54,724 nt of DNA from Betaproteobacteria bacterium. Its GTDB lineage: Bacteria > Pseudomonadota > Gammaproteobacteria > Burkholderiales > SG8-39. Location of the stretch: contig SHXR01000026.1 of assembly GCA_009693235.1 (NCBI GenBank), positions 1 to 54,724 of the forward strand, written 5' to 3'. A program made the translations under genes and the position numbers. The notes beneath the pieces were generated by a model. That model saw nothing but the letters and a program-made list of their open reading frames with translations, was not told the origin of the DNA and ran no database searches. Shown piece by piece: positions 20,353-29,155 of this stretch; within the stretch, counting starts at the first letter, position 1, and the number at the start of each line of letters is the position of its first letter.

Positions 20353-21420
20353 ATGCGTTTTGGGATTTTCGATTACATCGATCGGCGGGCTGAATCCATA
20401 CCGCGAACCTACGATGAGCGAATGGTGCTGATCCAGGCGGCGGAAGCGGCGGGATTCTACGGCTATCACGTGACCGAGCATCATGCGACGCCGCTTTCCG
20501 CGACGCCATCGCCCGCGGTGTTCCTCGCCGCCGCGGCGCGCGAAACGACGCGCATCCGGCTCGGTGCGTTGCTCTTCTTGCTCCCGCTCTATCATCCGTA
20601 TCGCCTGCTCGAAGAGTTGCTGATGCTGGATAATCTGAGCCGTGGCCGTCTTGACATCGGCCTTGGCCGCGGCATCTCGCCTTTCGAGTTTGCGGCCCTC
20701 GGCCAGGACATCAAGGTGAGCGATCGGGTGTATGCCGAGCGTCTTGAAATCGTGTGGCAGGGGCTTTGGGGCAAGCGCATCGATCATCATGGCGAGCACT
20801 ATCAGATCGCCAATGCGCCCTTGCCGATGGACTGGGTCCAGCGTCCACATCCGCCACTTTGGTATGGATTACGAAACGGTCCGGATGGCTCATTGCTGCC
20901 GGCCCGTCGCGGCATGAATGTGGTGACGCTTGGTAACGATGAACGCGCGACCCAGGCTATTACGCGCTTCCTGGCAGCGTGGCCGACCTTTGCCGTTGAG
21001 CGGAGGGAGACTGGGTCCATCGTTGATGCACCGATGATTGGGTTGGTGCGCGGCATGTTCATCGCGGACACCGATGCCGAGGCGGAGCGTCTGGCGCGGC
21101 CCGCATACCGCGCGTGGTTTGACAATCTGATGTGGCTATGGAAGGAGAATAATGCGTTCCCCGGCATTCCGCTGTCGCAAAACTTTGACGAATCGATCCG
21201 CGATGGTTCACTGGTCGTCGGCAGCCCGGACACCGTACGCCGCAAGTTCCTCGCGCAAGCCAACCGCTGCGGGCATAATTATCTGGTGCTGAAACTCGCC
21301 TTCGGGTGTTTCACGCATGCGCAGGAAATGCACTCGCTGGAATTGTTTCGGCGCGAAGTCATGCCGGCGCTGTTGGAAGCCCATCCCGAAAGCAACGTCG
21401 TTGCCGTGAACGCGGCCTGA
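20353..21420 (+). CDS. Luciferase-like flavin monooxygenase
   Basis: This 355-residue protein is of the bacterial luciferase TIM-barrel family (FMNH2- or F420-dependent). Typical parts are MRFGIFDYIDRR, YHVTEHHATPLSATPSPAVF (about residues 37-56), TRIRLGALLFLLPLYHPYRL and LSRGRLDIGLGRGISPFEF (about residues 96-114). A strong GGAGG lies just before the ATG at 20353. It is followed after 27 bp by a fumarylacetoacetase-family gene. The pair plausibly oxidises and hydrolyses one substrate. A separate flavin reductase is not seen nearby. Confidence 0.9.
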   Translation: MRFGIFDYIDRRAESIPRTYDERMVLIQAAEAAGFYGYHVTEHHATPLSATPSPAVFLAAAARETTRIRLGALLFLLPLYHPYRLLEELLMLDNLSRGRLDIGLGRGISPFEFAALGQDIKVSDRVYAERLEIVWQGLWGKRIDHHGEHYQIANAPLPMDWVQRPHPPLWYGLRNGPDGSLLPARRGMNVVTLGNDERATQAITRFLAAWPTFAVERRETGSIVDAPMIGLVRGMFIADTDAEAERLARPAYRAWFDNLMWLWKENNAFPGIPLSQNFDESIRDGSLVVGSPDTVRRKFLAQANRCGHNYLVLKLAFGCFTHAQEMHSLELFRREVMPALLEAHPESNVVAVNAA

Positions 21421-21447
21421 GACAACCACGTCATCAGAGGTTCTGAC

Positions 21448-22782
21448 ATGACCAAGTTTAACGAAACACATGATCCCGGCAGAAGAAGCTGGGTGGCATC
21501 CGCGAACCGGTCGGGTACCGATTTCCCAATCCAAAATCTACCGTTCGGGGTGTTTCGGCCACGCGACGGTCCTGCGCGGGGCGGGGTGGCGATTGGCGAT
21601 TGCATTGTCGATCTGTCCGCTGGGCTGGCGGCCGGTCTCTTTTCGGGGATGGCAGCAGAAGCGGCACAGGCCGCGAGCGGTCCTGCGCTCAATCCAATCA
21701 TGGCGCTTGGTAATCCGCACGCCTCGGCGCTACGGGCCAGACTCTCCGAGTTGCTGCGCGAGGATGGCGCTGAGCGAAAGCGCGTCGAAGCGATGGCGAG
21801 CAAACTTCTTGTCGCGACGGCCGATGTAACGCTTGAGATGCCGTGTGAGGTGGCCGCCTATACGGATTTCTTCACGTCGATCTTTCATGCCACGCGAGGC
21901 GGTCGCGTGCGCAATCCGCAAGAGCCGTTGACACCCAATTTCAAGCACATCCCGATCGGTTACAGCGGGCGCGCGACGTCGATACGGCCAAGCGGCGTGC
22001 CGTTCAAGCGCCCCCTTGGGCAGTTCCTTGGCGAGCGTGGCGTATTGCGCTTTGGTCCGGAGCCGCGCATGGATTTCGAGTTGGAAGTGGGTGCTCTCAT
22101 CGCTCGTGGCAATCCGCTTGGAACGCCCATTCCGCTTGCCGCGGCGCGTGACTACATTTTTGGCTACTGTCTTTTCAACGACTGGTCGGCGCGCGCTATC
22201 CAAGCGTGGGAGTCGGTGCCCGCTGGTCCGTTTCTCGGCAAGACGTTCGGCTCAACGATGTCGCCTTGGCTCATTACCGGCGAGGCGTTGGCGCCGTTTC
22301 ATTGCCCGAACTTTGTGCGGGCCCCGGATGATCCGAAACCGCTTCCGTATCTTTTCGATAAAGAGAACGAAGAGGAGGGTGGCATCGACCTGAAGCTCGA
22401 GGCCTATCTGGTGACTCCCCGCATGCGCGCGGCCAATGCGATGCCCGCCCGCATTTCCGCAACCAATCTGACCACCCTCTATTGGACGTTCGGACAAATG
22501 CTCACCCACCACGCGAGCAATGGGTGCAACTTGTTGCCGGGTGACCTGCTTGGGAGTGGTACGACGTCCGGACCCACGGACGAAAGCCGCGCGTGCCTCG
22601 CAGAGCTCTCAGCTTATGACGCGGTTGATATTTCGCTGCCCAACGGGGAGACACGGCGCTTTCTTGGTGATGGCGACGAAGTGATCTTGCGGGCGCGGGC
22701 CGAGCGGGCCGGCGCGGTCACGATTGGCTTTGGTGAATGCCGCGGCCGTATCGACCCGGCGGAGCCATGGCCGATGGCGTGA
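21448..22782 (+). CDS. Fumarylacetoacetase-family hydrolase
   Basis: This 444-residue, full-length FAH-type enzyme hydrolyses carbon-carbon bonds in 1,3-diketo acids. Metal ligands can be followed: AYTDFFTSIFHATRGG (Asp, His near residues 138-146), MDFELEVGAL (two Glu near residue 212) and CLFNDWSARAIQAWE (Asp near residue 240). GPFLGKTFGSTMSPW follows. One family position, usually Asp in SARDIQ, is Ala here; it is not a metal ligand. No tyrosine-pathway genes (hmgA, maiA) are adjacent. The context of LLM monooxygenase and Bug receptor suggests another aromatic or cyclic substrate, so fahA is not assigned. Confidence 0.85.
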   Translation: MTKFNETHDPGRRSWVASANRSGTDFPIQNLPFGVFRPRDGPARGGVAIGDCIVDLSAGLAAGLFSGMAAEAAQAASGPALNPIMALGNPHASALRARLSELLREDGAERKRVEAMASKLLVATADVTLEMPCEVAAYTDFFTSIFHATRGGRVRNPQEPLTPNFKHIPIGYSGRATSIRPSGVPFKRPLGQFLGERGVLRFGPEPRMDFELEVGALIARGNPLGTPIPLAAARDYIFGYCLFNDWSARAIQAWESVPAGPFLGKTFGSTMSPWLITGEALAPFHCPNFVRAPDDPKPLPYLFDKENEEEGGIDLKLEAYLVTPRMRAANAMPARISATNLTTLYWTFGQMLTHHASNGCNLLPGDLLGSGTTSGPTDESRACLAELSAYDAVDISLPNGETRRFLGDGDEVILRARAERAGAVTIGFGECRGRIDPAEPWPMA

Positions 22783-22810
22783 TGCCTAAATGCGAATGCC
22801 TTAGGGGAGT

Positions 22811-22834
22811 ATGAGGGGATGCGCCCCTCATTTT
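22811..22834. terminator. Bidirectional intrinsic terminator
   Basis: ATGAGGGG (22811-22818) pairs perfectly with CCCCTCAT (22824-22831) around the loop ATGCG and is followed by TTT. It sits in the 63-bp gap between two convergent genes, the FAH-like gene and a Bug receptor. The A-containing 5' flank is short, so it is best for the plus strand. Confidence 0.7.
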
Positions 22835-22845
22835 CAAACCGGTTC

Positions 22846-23835
22846 TTAATTCGCTTTGAGTCCCGCAGCCTTGATCACGTCGCGCCAGCGCTCAACTTCG
22901 CTCCGGATGAACGCGGCAGTGTCCGTCTGCGAAGCCGCGATAACGATCATCGATTGTGACGTGAGCTTGTCCGCGATATCGGGCATGCGCAAGACCTCCA
23001 ACACCGCCGCAGATAGCTTTTTCCCGATCTCATTGGGAGTCTTCGGCGGCGCGACCAACGCGTACCACGTGCTGGAATAGAATCCCGGGAAGGTCTCTGC
23101 GATAGCAGGGATCCCCGGCAACTGCTCGATGCGCTTTTCGGTACTGATTCCAAGTGCCGTCACGCCGCCGCTTCGGATATGCGGAAACGCCTCGGAAACA
23201 TTGATAAACATGGCGTCGATGCGACCGCCAAGGACGTCCATCACGGCCGGTCCGGTGCCCTGCCGATAGGGAATATCCCGAATATTAGTCCCACTCTTCA
23301 GTTTCAGCAGTTCCATGGCAAGCGTAGGGGTTCCGCCTGACCCGGTCGAAACATAAGTCAGGCCGCCGGGGTTGCTTCTAGCGAGGGCAAGGAATTCCTG
23401 TAGGGACTTCGCGTTCAACTTCGCGCTGACGACCAGAACGTTTGGCACGAGGGTCATCAGCGAAATCGGCACGAACGCGGTGGGGTCGAACTTGAGATCC
23501 GGATCGAGGCTGTGGTTGATTGCGAGCGGCGGAGCGGCGGTCGAAAGCAAGGTGTAGCCATCGGGTGGCGCCTTGGCGACGATTTCGGCACCGATGTTGC
23601 CAGTGGCACCCGGGCGATTTTCAACGATGACCTGATGCCCCCACTTGGCTGCAAGCTTGGTGCCGATTAGTCTTGGTATCTGATCGGCGGTCGTGCCGGG
23701 GGCAAACGGGACGACGATCTTGATGACGCGATTGGGATAGGAATCCTGTGCCGTCGCGATTGACGTGGCGATTGCTGCCAAAGCAAGGGCTGCAACGACC
23801 TGCCGAACGCCGTGCCGACGATGCTCGTTTCTCAT
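22846..23835 (-). CDS. Tripartite tricarboxylate (Bug/TctC) receptor
   Basis: This 329-residue periplasmic receptor has a clear signal peptide (twin Arg early, hydrophobic VVAALALAAIATSIATAQ; cleavage about residue 30). Family features are YPNRVIKIVVPFAPGTTADQ, VIVENRPGATGNIGAEIVAK, PPDGYTLLSTAAPPLAINHS and IPYRQGTGPAVMDVLGGRI. It is paralogous to, but clearly different from, the receptor at 18261. It stands alone on the minus strand, with its 3' end facing the FAH gene, and its upstream region is a 520-bp stretch without intact genes. Confidence 0.92.
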   Translation of the reverse strand: MRNEHRRHGVRQVVAALALAAIATSIATAQDSYPNRVIKIVVPFAPGTTADQIPRLIGTKLAAKWGHQVIVENRPGATGNIGAEIVAKAPPDGYTLLSTAAPPLAINHSLDPDLKFDPTAFVPISLMTLVPNVLVVSAKLNAKSLQEFLALARSNPGGLTYVSTGSGGTPTLAMELLKLKSGTNIRDIPYRQGTGPAVMDVLGGRIDAMFINVSEAFPHIRSGGVTALGISTEKRIEQLPGIPAIAETFPGFYSSTWYALVAPPKTPNEIGKKLSAAVLEVLRMPDIADKLTSQSMIVIAASQTDTAAFIRSEVERWRDVIKAAGLKAN

Positions 23836-24025
23836 AGTGTCTCAGTTATGTTTTGTGTTGATCGCGGGTACTCTGCAACAGCCACTAGGTTCTCGCGTTA
23901 AGTGGGCTTGCCGGCAATTTTCACTGAAAACCCAAATTCAAGGCGGCACGCCTGCTGCGCGCGCACGGGATGACAGCAGACGATCGCCAACAGCCCCCCG
24001 CCGATTCTTGACCTGTGCTGGTTCC

Positions 24026-24228
24026 TCAAGGAATCGAGATGACGGGTACCCTGGTGAGCTGCAGCAGCTTGGTGATCATTGATCCGAACACGAGGCCGCC
24101 GAAAGCGTCGCGTCGCAGCGATGTTCTGAACAAAGACGGGCGATCTCGACGGTAGGTTGACCAATTGCCGTGTGCGCGACAACGGTGAGACCCCACTGCG
24201 AGATGAGCGCCTAACCAATCACGACGTG
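24026..24228 (-). pseudogene. Universal stress protein (UspA) relic
   Basis: On the minus strand the end reads FGGLVFGSMITKLLQLTRVP then VISIP and TGA (24026-24028), a typical UspA C-terminus. In another frame just upstream it reads LTVVAHTAIGQPTVEIARLC followed by SEHRCD, the preceding UspA helix and strand. Between them the conserved nucleotide-loop segment is lost and the frame shifts. Further upstream a TAG interrupts the frame. This is the C-terminal half of a decayed stress-protein gene. Confidence 0.65.
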
Positions 24229-24260
24229 TATGGGCTACTTTAAGGAGTCCATCAGCGCCC

Positions 24261-24288
24261 TGGATTCCGGCCTTCGCCGTAGTGACGG
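24261..24288 (+). repeat. Degenerate palindromic dispersed-repeat-like sequence
   Basis: The sequence TGGATTCCGGCCTTCGCCGT plus AGTGACGG resembles the TGGATTCC...GAATGACG palindromes dispersed between genes in many proteobacteria. The core hairpin is CCGG/CCG-like and imperfect. Only one copy is visible in the window, so the call rests on resemblance. Confidence 0.35.
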
Positions 24289-24355
24289 AGCAGAGAATTC
24301 AGTTAGCGGGCACTTTGGCTTAAACAGGTGCCATTCGTTAGCGTCTCCCTTTCCC

Positions 24356-25153
24356 TCAAATCGCCTTGTTCGCGCTTTGCTTCACATCGCGCACGACGGC
24401 GCTATACATCCCAAGATCGACTAATCCGCCGTCGGCAGGAATGTCCGCGCCGGTGATGAAGCGCGCGGCATCGCTCGCGAGAAAGAGCGCGACCGATGCG
24501 ACGTCTTCGCTTTGACCGGTACGGCCAAGCGGCGTGAGGCGCGTCATGGCGGCGACGAAATCGGGCGATTGTTCGACCATTGGTGTCTGCACGATGCCCG
24601 GATGCACCGCGTTGGAGCGGATGTTCCATTCGGCTAGCTCGAATGCGGCGGATTTGGAGAGTCCGCGTAGGCCCCATTTTGCGGTGCTGTAGGCGGTGGC
24701 GAAGTGACCGGTCATGCCGGCCGCCGATCCAATATTGATGATCGAGCCGCCGCCTGAGTCACGCATCAGCGGTGCGCAGGCCTGAATGCCAAGGAACGCG
24801 CCCGTCAGATTGATGTTCAGCACGCGATTCCAATCCGCGAGACTGGTGGTGATCATGCCTTTGCCGCGCAGTGATACGCCGGCGTTGTTGACGAGGATGT
24901 GTAACCCGCCATGGACTTTCTTGGCATGCGCAACCGCCGCGGTCCACGCCGATTCGGAGGTGACATCGAGTTCGACGTATTCCGCTTTGCCGCCTGCCGC
25001 CTTGATGCTCTGCGCAAGCGCCTGGCCCGGTTCCTTCAACACATCGGCGATCAGGATGGTGGCGCCCACATTGGCGAATAGTTTGGCCTCGACCGCACCT
25101 TGACCGCGGGCGCCTCCGGTAATCAGTGCAATCTTGCCCTCAAGCGTGAACAT
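24356..25153 (-). CDS. SDR family NAD(P)-dependent oxidoreductase
   Basis: This 265-residue classical short-chain dehydrogenase has the cofactor motif TGGARGQG (about residues 12-19), the NNAG motif in HILVNNAGVS (about residue 89), a catalytic Ser in NIGSAAGMTG and the YSTAK motif (about residues 155-159). An acidic residue after beta-2 (ILIADV) suggests NAD(H) preference. The proline and PADGG motifs near the C-terminus are standard. Substrate unknown. It is divergent from the Gfo/Idh gene across 181 bp, which must hold both promoters. Confidence 0.92.
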   Translation of the reverse strand: MFTLEGKIALITGGARGQGAVEAKLFANVGATILIADVLKEPGQALAQSIKAAGGKAEYVELDVTSESAWTAAVAHAKKVHGGLHILVNNAGVSLRGKGMITTSLADWNRVLNINLTGAFLGIQACAPLMRDSGGGSIINIGSAAGMTGHFATAYSTAKWGLRGLSKSAAFELAEWNIRSNAVHPGIVQTPMVEQSPDFVAAMTRLTPLGRTGQSEDVASVALFLASDAARFITGADIPADGGLVDLGMYSAVVRDVKQSANKAI

Positions 25154-25334
25154 CGCCGCGTACTCCCGAAGTGAAAACTGAGTTGTTGCTGAACATGGTC
25201 AAATCTACCGTGGATTGGGTTCTGCTGCCGCGAGGCTGGAACAAACGCTATTCGCGCCAATGCGCTGGGCAAAGGTCCACCGGACTACAATCGCGTCCGC
25301 AAAGAGGACGTGACCATAAATTTTGAGGCACAGC

Positions 25335-26414
25335 GTGAACAGAAATGGACTCGGCATTGCGGTGATCGGCGCGGGACGCATCGGTACCTTGCGCGCGCGT
25401 CTGGCCGCTAAACATCCGTCGGTGCGATTTCTCGCGATCGCCGATCGCGACCTTGGACGTGCGCGTGCGCTTACGGAGCATTGCGGCGCACATTTTCATA
25501 CGGCGAACAATGAAGAGGCGATTGCGCATCCCGATGTGACCGCCGTGATCGTGTCAACACCTGAGCAACAGCACACCGCGCCGATTCTCCAGGCGCTGTC
25601 GCTCGGCAAACCCGTCCTGGTGGAAAAGCCGATCGGGTTTTCGCTGCCGGATGCGGATCGGATTCTCAAGACCTTGCGCGAGAATGGGGGCGAGCTGCGG
25701 GTCGGCTATAGCCGGCGCTACAAGGAATGTTTCCTGCGTGCCAAGGAGCAGATGCTGCAGGGTCGTCTGGGTAAGGTGGTCGGCGGCACCGCGCGGGTGT
25801 ACAACTCGCGCGCGCAGGCTTTTGCAATCCTCAAGCGCGATCCGCATGCCACGCCGGTGATTGATGTGTTGACCTATTACGTCGATCTCATGTGCTGGTT
25901 TTTGGAAGGTAATCGTCCGGTCGAAGTGGTGGCACGCGGCCAGCATGGCATTTTCAAGGAGGCGGGTTTCGGCGCTCACGATGTAACGTGGGCGATCGTC
26001 ACCTTTGCCGATGGCGCGGTCATCAATCTTGGGGTGAGCTACGCATTGCCGGCGCGCTATCCGACGCTAGGTCAGTCCGATCGCGTTGAATTGCTGGGAA
26101 CCGAGGGCACCATGATCATCGATGATGACCATATGGACCATGCGCTGTATTCAACCCGCGGTATTCCGCATGCTTACGTGCCCGACCATCAGGTTGAGTT
26201 CGCGTTTCTCGGCAGCAACACCGCGGGCGATTGGGCGGTGGGGGATTTCTGGGGGCCGCTTGCGAATGAAACACGCGCTTGGCTCGATCATCTGGTCACC
26301 GGTGCGCCGACCGTGCATACCACGCCCATGCAGGCGCGCATCAATCTCGAAACGACCCTTGCGATCGAGCAGGCGGTGGCGACCGGGCAAGCGGTGCGTT
26401 TGCCGTTGGATTGA
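25335..26414 (+). CDS. Gfo/Idh/MocA-family oxidoreductase (inositol 2-dehydrogenase-like)
   Basis: This 359-residue NAD(P)-dependent oxidoreductase has the Rossmann motif IAVIGAGRIG near the N-terminus, STPEQQHTAPILQALSLGKP and the catalytic-lysine motif VEKPIG (about residues 95-100). The later half is the family alpha/beta domain (VIDVLTYYVDLMCWFLEG carries the usual D..H-like helix, but with Tyr in place of His). The GTG at 25335 is chosen because GAGG lies six bases upstream; an in-frame TTG at 25323 is weaker. It resembles inositol dehydrogenases, but no other inositol gene is near. Confidence 0.82.
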   Translation: MNRNGLGIAVIGAGRIGTLRARLAAKHPSVRFLAIADRDLGRARALTEHCGAHFHTANNEEAIAHPDVTAVIVSTPEQQHTAPILQALSLGKPVLVEKPIGFSLPDADRILKTLRENGGELRVGYSRRYKECFLRAKEQMLQGRLGKVVGGTARVYNSRAQAFAILKRDPHATPVIDVLTYYVDLMCWFLEGNRPVEVVARGQHGIFKEAGFGAHDVTWAIVTFADGAVINLGVSYALPARYPTLGQSDRVELLGTEGTMIIDDDHMDHALYSTRGIPHAYVPDHQVEFAFLGSNTAGDWAVGDFWGPLANETRAWLDHLVTGAPTVHTTPMQARINLETTLAIEQAVATGQAVRLPLD

Positions 26415-26429
26415 ATTGACGCGCCCAAG

Positions 26430-27389
26430 TTACTCGGGCTTGATCCCTCGCTCCCGAATGATCTTCGCCCATTTGCCGATCTCGCCGCGAATGAATGCGG
26501 CGTATTCGGCGCGACTCATGTCGCCCGCATCCACTGCTTCACGGGCGAAGCGTTCAATGATGTCGGGGCGCTTCATGGTACGCGTGGTTTCCTGATGCAG
26601 CTTATCGAGAATGTCGGGTGGTGTCTTGGCCGGTGCGAAGAGCCCAAACCAGTTCACGGTCACAAAATCTTTGAGGCCTGCCTCCGTCGCGGTCGGCACA
26701 TCGGGCAGAGCGGGCGAGCGTTTCGCGCCGGTGATGACGAGCGGTTTCAGTTTCCCGGCACGAATATGTGGAATCGATGTATTGGGGTTATCAAAGAAGA
26801 ACTGGACCTGCGCGCCTAACAGATCGGGCATGATTTGCCCGGTGCCTTTGTACGGGACATGGGTGACCTGCACATTTGCGATTCCAGCCATGAATTCGAT
26901 CGACATGTGGGCGATCGAACCGATGCCGGCGGAGGCAAATGTCAACGCCCCAGGTTTTGCGCGGGCTTGCGAGAGCAGATCCTGAAAATCGCGCACCGGT
27001 ACGGCTGGGCTGCACACCAGCAACATCGGGTTCTGCGCAATGAGCGCGACCGGTTTGAGGTCGCGAATCGGATCGTAGGGGAGCTTTGGCAGAAGCGTAG
27101 CAATCACTGCGAACGGACCGGAGGTCACGAGCAACGTCTGGCCATCGGGCTTGGCTTTCACCACTGCATCGGTGCCGATGACGGTGTTGGCGCCCGGCCG
27201 ATTTTCCACCACGAACTGTTGATTGAAGGTCTTGGAGAATTCCTGGGCGACCAAGCGCGCGACGATGTCGGCGGTGCCACCTGGCGGAAATGGCGTGATG
27301 ACCCGCACCACGCCGGTTGGCCAGCCTTCCGCTGCTTGAGCGGTTATCGCGAGGCCAAGCAGAAATACGAGCACGAGGGATCTTGCCAT
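26430..27389 (-). CDS. Tripartite tricarboxylate (Bug/TctC) receptor
   Basis: This 319-residue periplasmic receptor has signal peptide MARSLVLVFLLGLAITAQAA. Family markers are [55 protein letters not shown] and VPYKGTGQIMPDLLGAQV. The ATG at 27389 gives the signal peptide directly; the frame is open further upstream but that part is not family-like. The 3' end is 15 bp from the convergent Gfo/Idh gene. Divergent from the cupin gene. Confidence 0.92.
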   Translation of the reverse strand: MARSLVLVFLLGLAITAQAAEGWPTGVVRVITPFPPGGTADIVARLVAQEFSKTFNQQFVVENRPGANTVIGTDAVVKAKPDGQTLLVTSGPFAVIATLLPKLPYDPIRDLKPVALIAQNPMLLVCSPAVPVRDFQDLLSQARAKPGALTFASAGIGSIAHMSIEFMAGIANVQVTHVPYKGTGQIMPDLLGAQVQFFFDNPNTSIPHIRAGKLKPLVITGAKRSPALPDVPTATEAGLKDFVTVNWFGLFAPAKTPPDILDKLHQETTRTMKRPDIIERFAREAVDAGDMSRAEYAAFIRGEIGKWAKIIRERGIKPE

Positions 27390-27501
27390 GGAGCTTCTCC
27401 GGACAGGTGAGTAACGCAGAGGATACACAGGCCGGTCGGCGAACGGCCTAGGCATATTTCGCTACACTCTCCACCGCTTGAGTTTAATCGGAGAACCCCT
27501 C

Positions 27502-28020
27502 ATGAACGCCGTCGTCGATGGTACCGCCCAAAGTACGCAGGATCTCGAAGCAACCCTCAACTCACAGGTCAAGCACGGTATTCCTTCTTTTTTTCGGCTG
27601 GGCGCCATGTTGCCCAAGCAAGGGCGCACCGATACGCCGGTCGCCGCGACCGAGAAGATGACAGTGGTGCTGAAGACCTATGCATCATGCGGCGAGAACG
27701 AACTGCATGCCCATACGAACGAAGACCACACCTTTGTCGTGTTGCAAGGCAAGGCGACGTTCTACGGTCCAAAGAGCGAGGAGCGCACCATCGGTCTGCA
27801 CGAGGGCGTGATGCTGCCGCACGGGACGTTCTATTGGTTTAAGGCAATCAGTGATGAGCCGCTGGTGATGTTGCGTGTCGGTGGGGCAGCGGGGGAAGGG
27901 ACGGACCGCTTCGAGCGGATCGGTGCCGACGGCAAGCTGATGGATGGTTTCTCGCCCGACAACAAGCAGGTCGAAGTGATTCTCTCTGATCAGTGGTTCG
28001 GCGTGCCACCGAAAGCCTGA
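27502..28020 (+). CDS. Cupin domain protein
   Basis: This 172-residue single-cupin protein has motif 1 visible as ELHAHTNEDHTFVVLQG (about residues 68-84; two His and a Glu/Asp-type ligand set) and motif 2 as MLPHGTFYWFKA (about residues 103-114, with His). A metal is therefore likely. GGAG precedes the ATG at 27502 by 7-8 bases. It is followed after 10 bp by an FAD monooxygenase and then a TRAP permease, so the three probably form one transcript. It could be a dioxygenase, an isomerase or a binding protein; the sequence does not decide. Confidence 0.8.
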   Translation: MNAVVDGTAQSTQDLEATLNSQVKHGIPSFFRLGAMLPKQGRTDTPVAATEKMTVVLKTYASCGENELHAHTNEDHTFVVLQGKATFYGPKSEERTIGLHEGVMLPHGTFYWFKAISDEPLVMLRVGGAAGEGTDRFERIGADGKLMDGFSPDNKQVEVILSDQWFGVPPKA

Positions 28021-28030
28021 TGCCCTCCTG

Positions 28031-29155
28031 ATGGCATCGCGCAAAGTCATCATCGTCGGTGGCGGCATTGCTGGTCTCACGCTGGCGATCGGCCTGCGGC
28101 AGGCCGGCATCGCGGTCGACGTGCTGGAAGAGCAGCCGTCTTGGCGTGTGCTGGGCGTTGGCATCAGTCTCACCGGGCCCACGCTACGCGCGCTTCGTTC
28201 GCTTGGGTTGATCGATCAATGCGTAGCGGTGTCATTCGGTTATTCACAGATGTTGGTGTTCGATCGCGAAGGTGCGCAGACGGGCGCCATCGACATGCCG
28301 CGCTTGAACGGCCCAGACTGCCCGGCGCAGGTGGCCATTGAGCGGCGGGCCCTGCACGACGTGTTGCTTGCCGCCGCCGAACAGTCCGGCGCGCGCATTC
28401 GCTTGGGGCTTTCGGTGCGGTCGTACTGTCAAGACAAGGATTCGATCGCGCTTGAATTGACGGACGGCTCGCATGAGCGCTGTGATCTGATGGTGGGGGC
28501 CGATGGTCTCCACTCCAAGGTTCGCGCGATGGCCTTTCCCGATGCACCCGCGCCGCGCTTTACCGGTCTGGCGGTGTGGCGCTATACGATGGCGCGTCCA
28601 CCGGCGGTCGATTGCATGCATCTTGCCTATGGTGGTGGCAACAAACCTGGCTTGAATCCGGTCTCGCCGCAATCCATGTTCCTCTTTCTCGTGCAGAAAA
28701 TTGAATCCGGTGCGCGCTTGCCCTATGAACAATTGCCGGCGTTGTTACGTGACCAGCTCACGCCCTACAAAGGCACGCTCGATTGGGTGCGCGAACAGAT
28801 CGTTGATCCGGCGCTGGTCGACTATCGGCCAATGGAATCGCTCTTGGTGCCGGCGCCCTGGTATCGCGGTCGCATCGTGTTGATCGGCGATGCCGCGCAC
28901 ACGACCACGCCGCATCTTGCCACCGGCGCCGGCATCGCGATTGAAGATACGGTGGTGCTCGCTGAAGAACTCGCTAACGACGCACCGATTGAAGCGGCGC
29001 TTGCCAATTATATGAAGCGCCGCTTCGAACGGTGCCGGCTGGTGGTGGATACCGCACTGCTGCTCGGCGAATGGGAAAAAGATCCGACGATTCCAGCGTC
29101 CAATCATGTGAAGCTGATTCGGGAAACCTACGCAACCCTGGCCGCGCCCATCTAG
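28031..29155 (+). CDS. FAD-dependent aromatic-type monooxygenase
   Basis: This 374-residue group A flavoprotein hydroxylase has the Rossmann motif VIIVGGGIAGLTLAIGLR at residues 6-23, the DG motif CDLMVGADGLHSKVR (about residues 151-165) and the GD motif GRIVLIGDAAHTTTPHLATG (about residues 278-297). The family hydroxylates aromatic or heterocyclic rings with NAD(P)H. Substrate unknown. Its stop is directly followed by the ATG of the TRAP permease, which supports joint uptake and oxidation. Confidence 0.9.
   Translation: MASRKVIIVGGGIAGLTLAIGLRQAGIAVDVLEEQPSWRVLGVGISLTGPTLRALRSLGLIDQCVAVSFGYSQMLVFDREGAQTGAIDMPRLNGPDCPAQVAIERRALHDVLLAAAEQSGARIRLGLSVRSYCQDKDSIALELTDGSHERCDLMVGADGLHSKVRAMAFPDAPAPRFTGLAVWRYTMARPPAVDCMHLAYGGGNKPGLNPVSPQSMFLFLVQKIESGARLPYEQLPALLRDQLTPYKGTLDWVREQIVDPALVDYRPMESLLVPAPWYRGRIVLIGDAAHTTTPHLATGAGIAIEDTVVLAEELANDAPIEAALANYMKRRFERCRLVVDTALLLGEWEKDPTIPASNHVKLIRETYATLAAPI

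Larger units (their letters stand above)
23836..24355. other. 520-bp interval without an intact gene
   Basis: The interval lies between the start of a Bug receptor gene and the stop of an SDR gene, both on the minus strand. It holds the universal stress protein relic (24026-24228) and a degenerate dispersed repeat (24261-24288). Bases 23836-24025 must contain the promoter of the Bug gene, but no convincing -35/-10 pair could be named. I see nothing else supportable. Confidence 0.6.
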
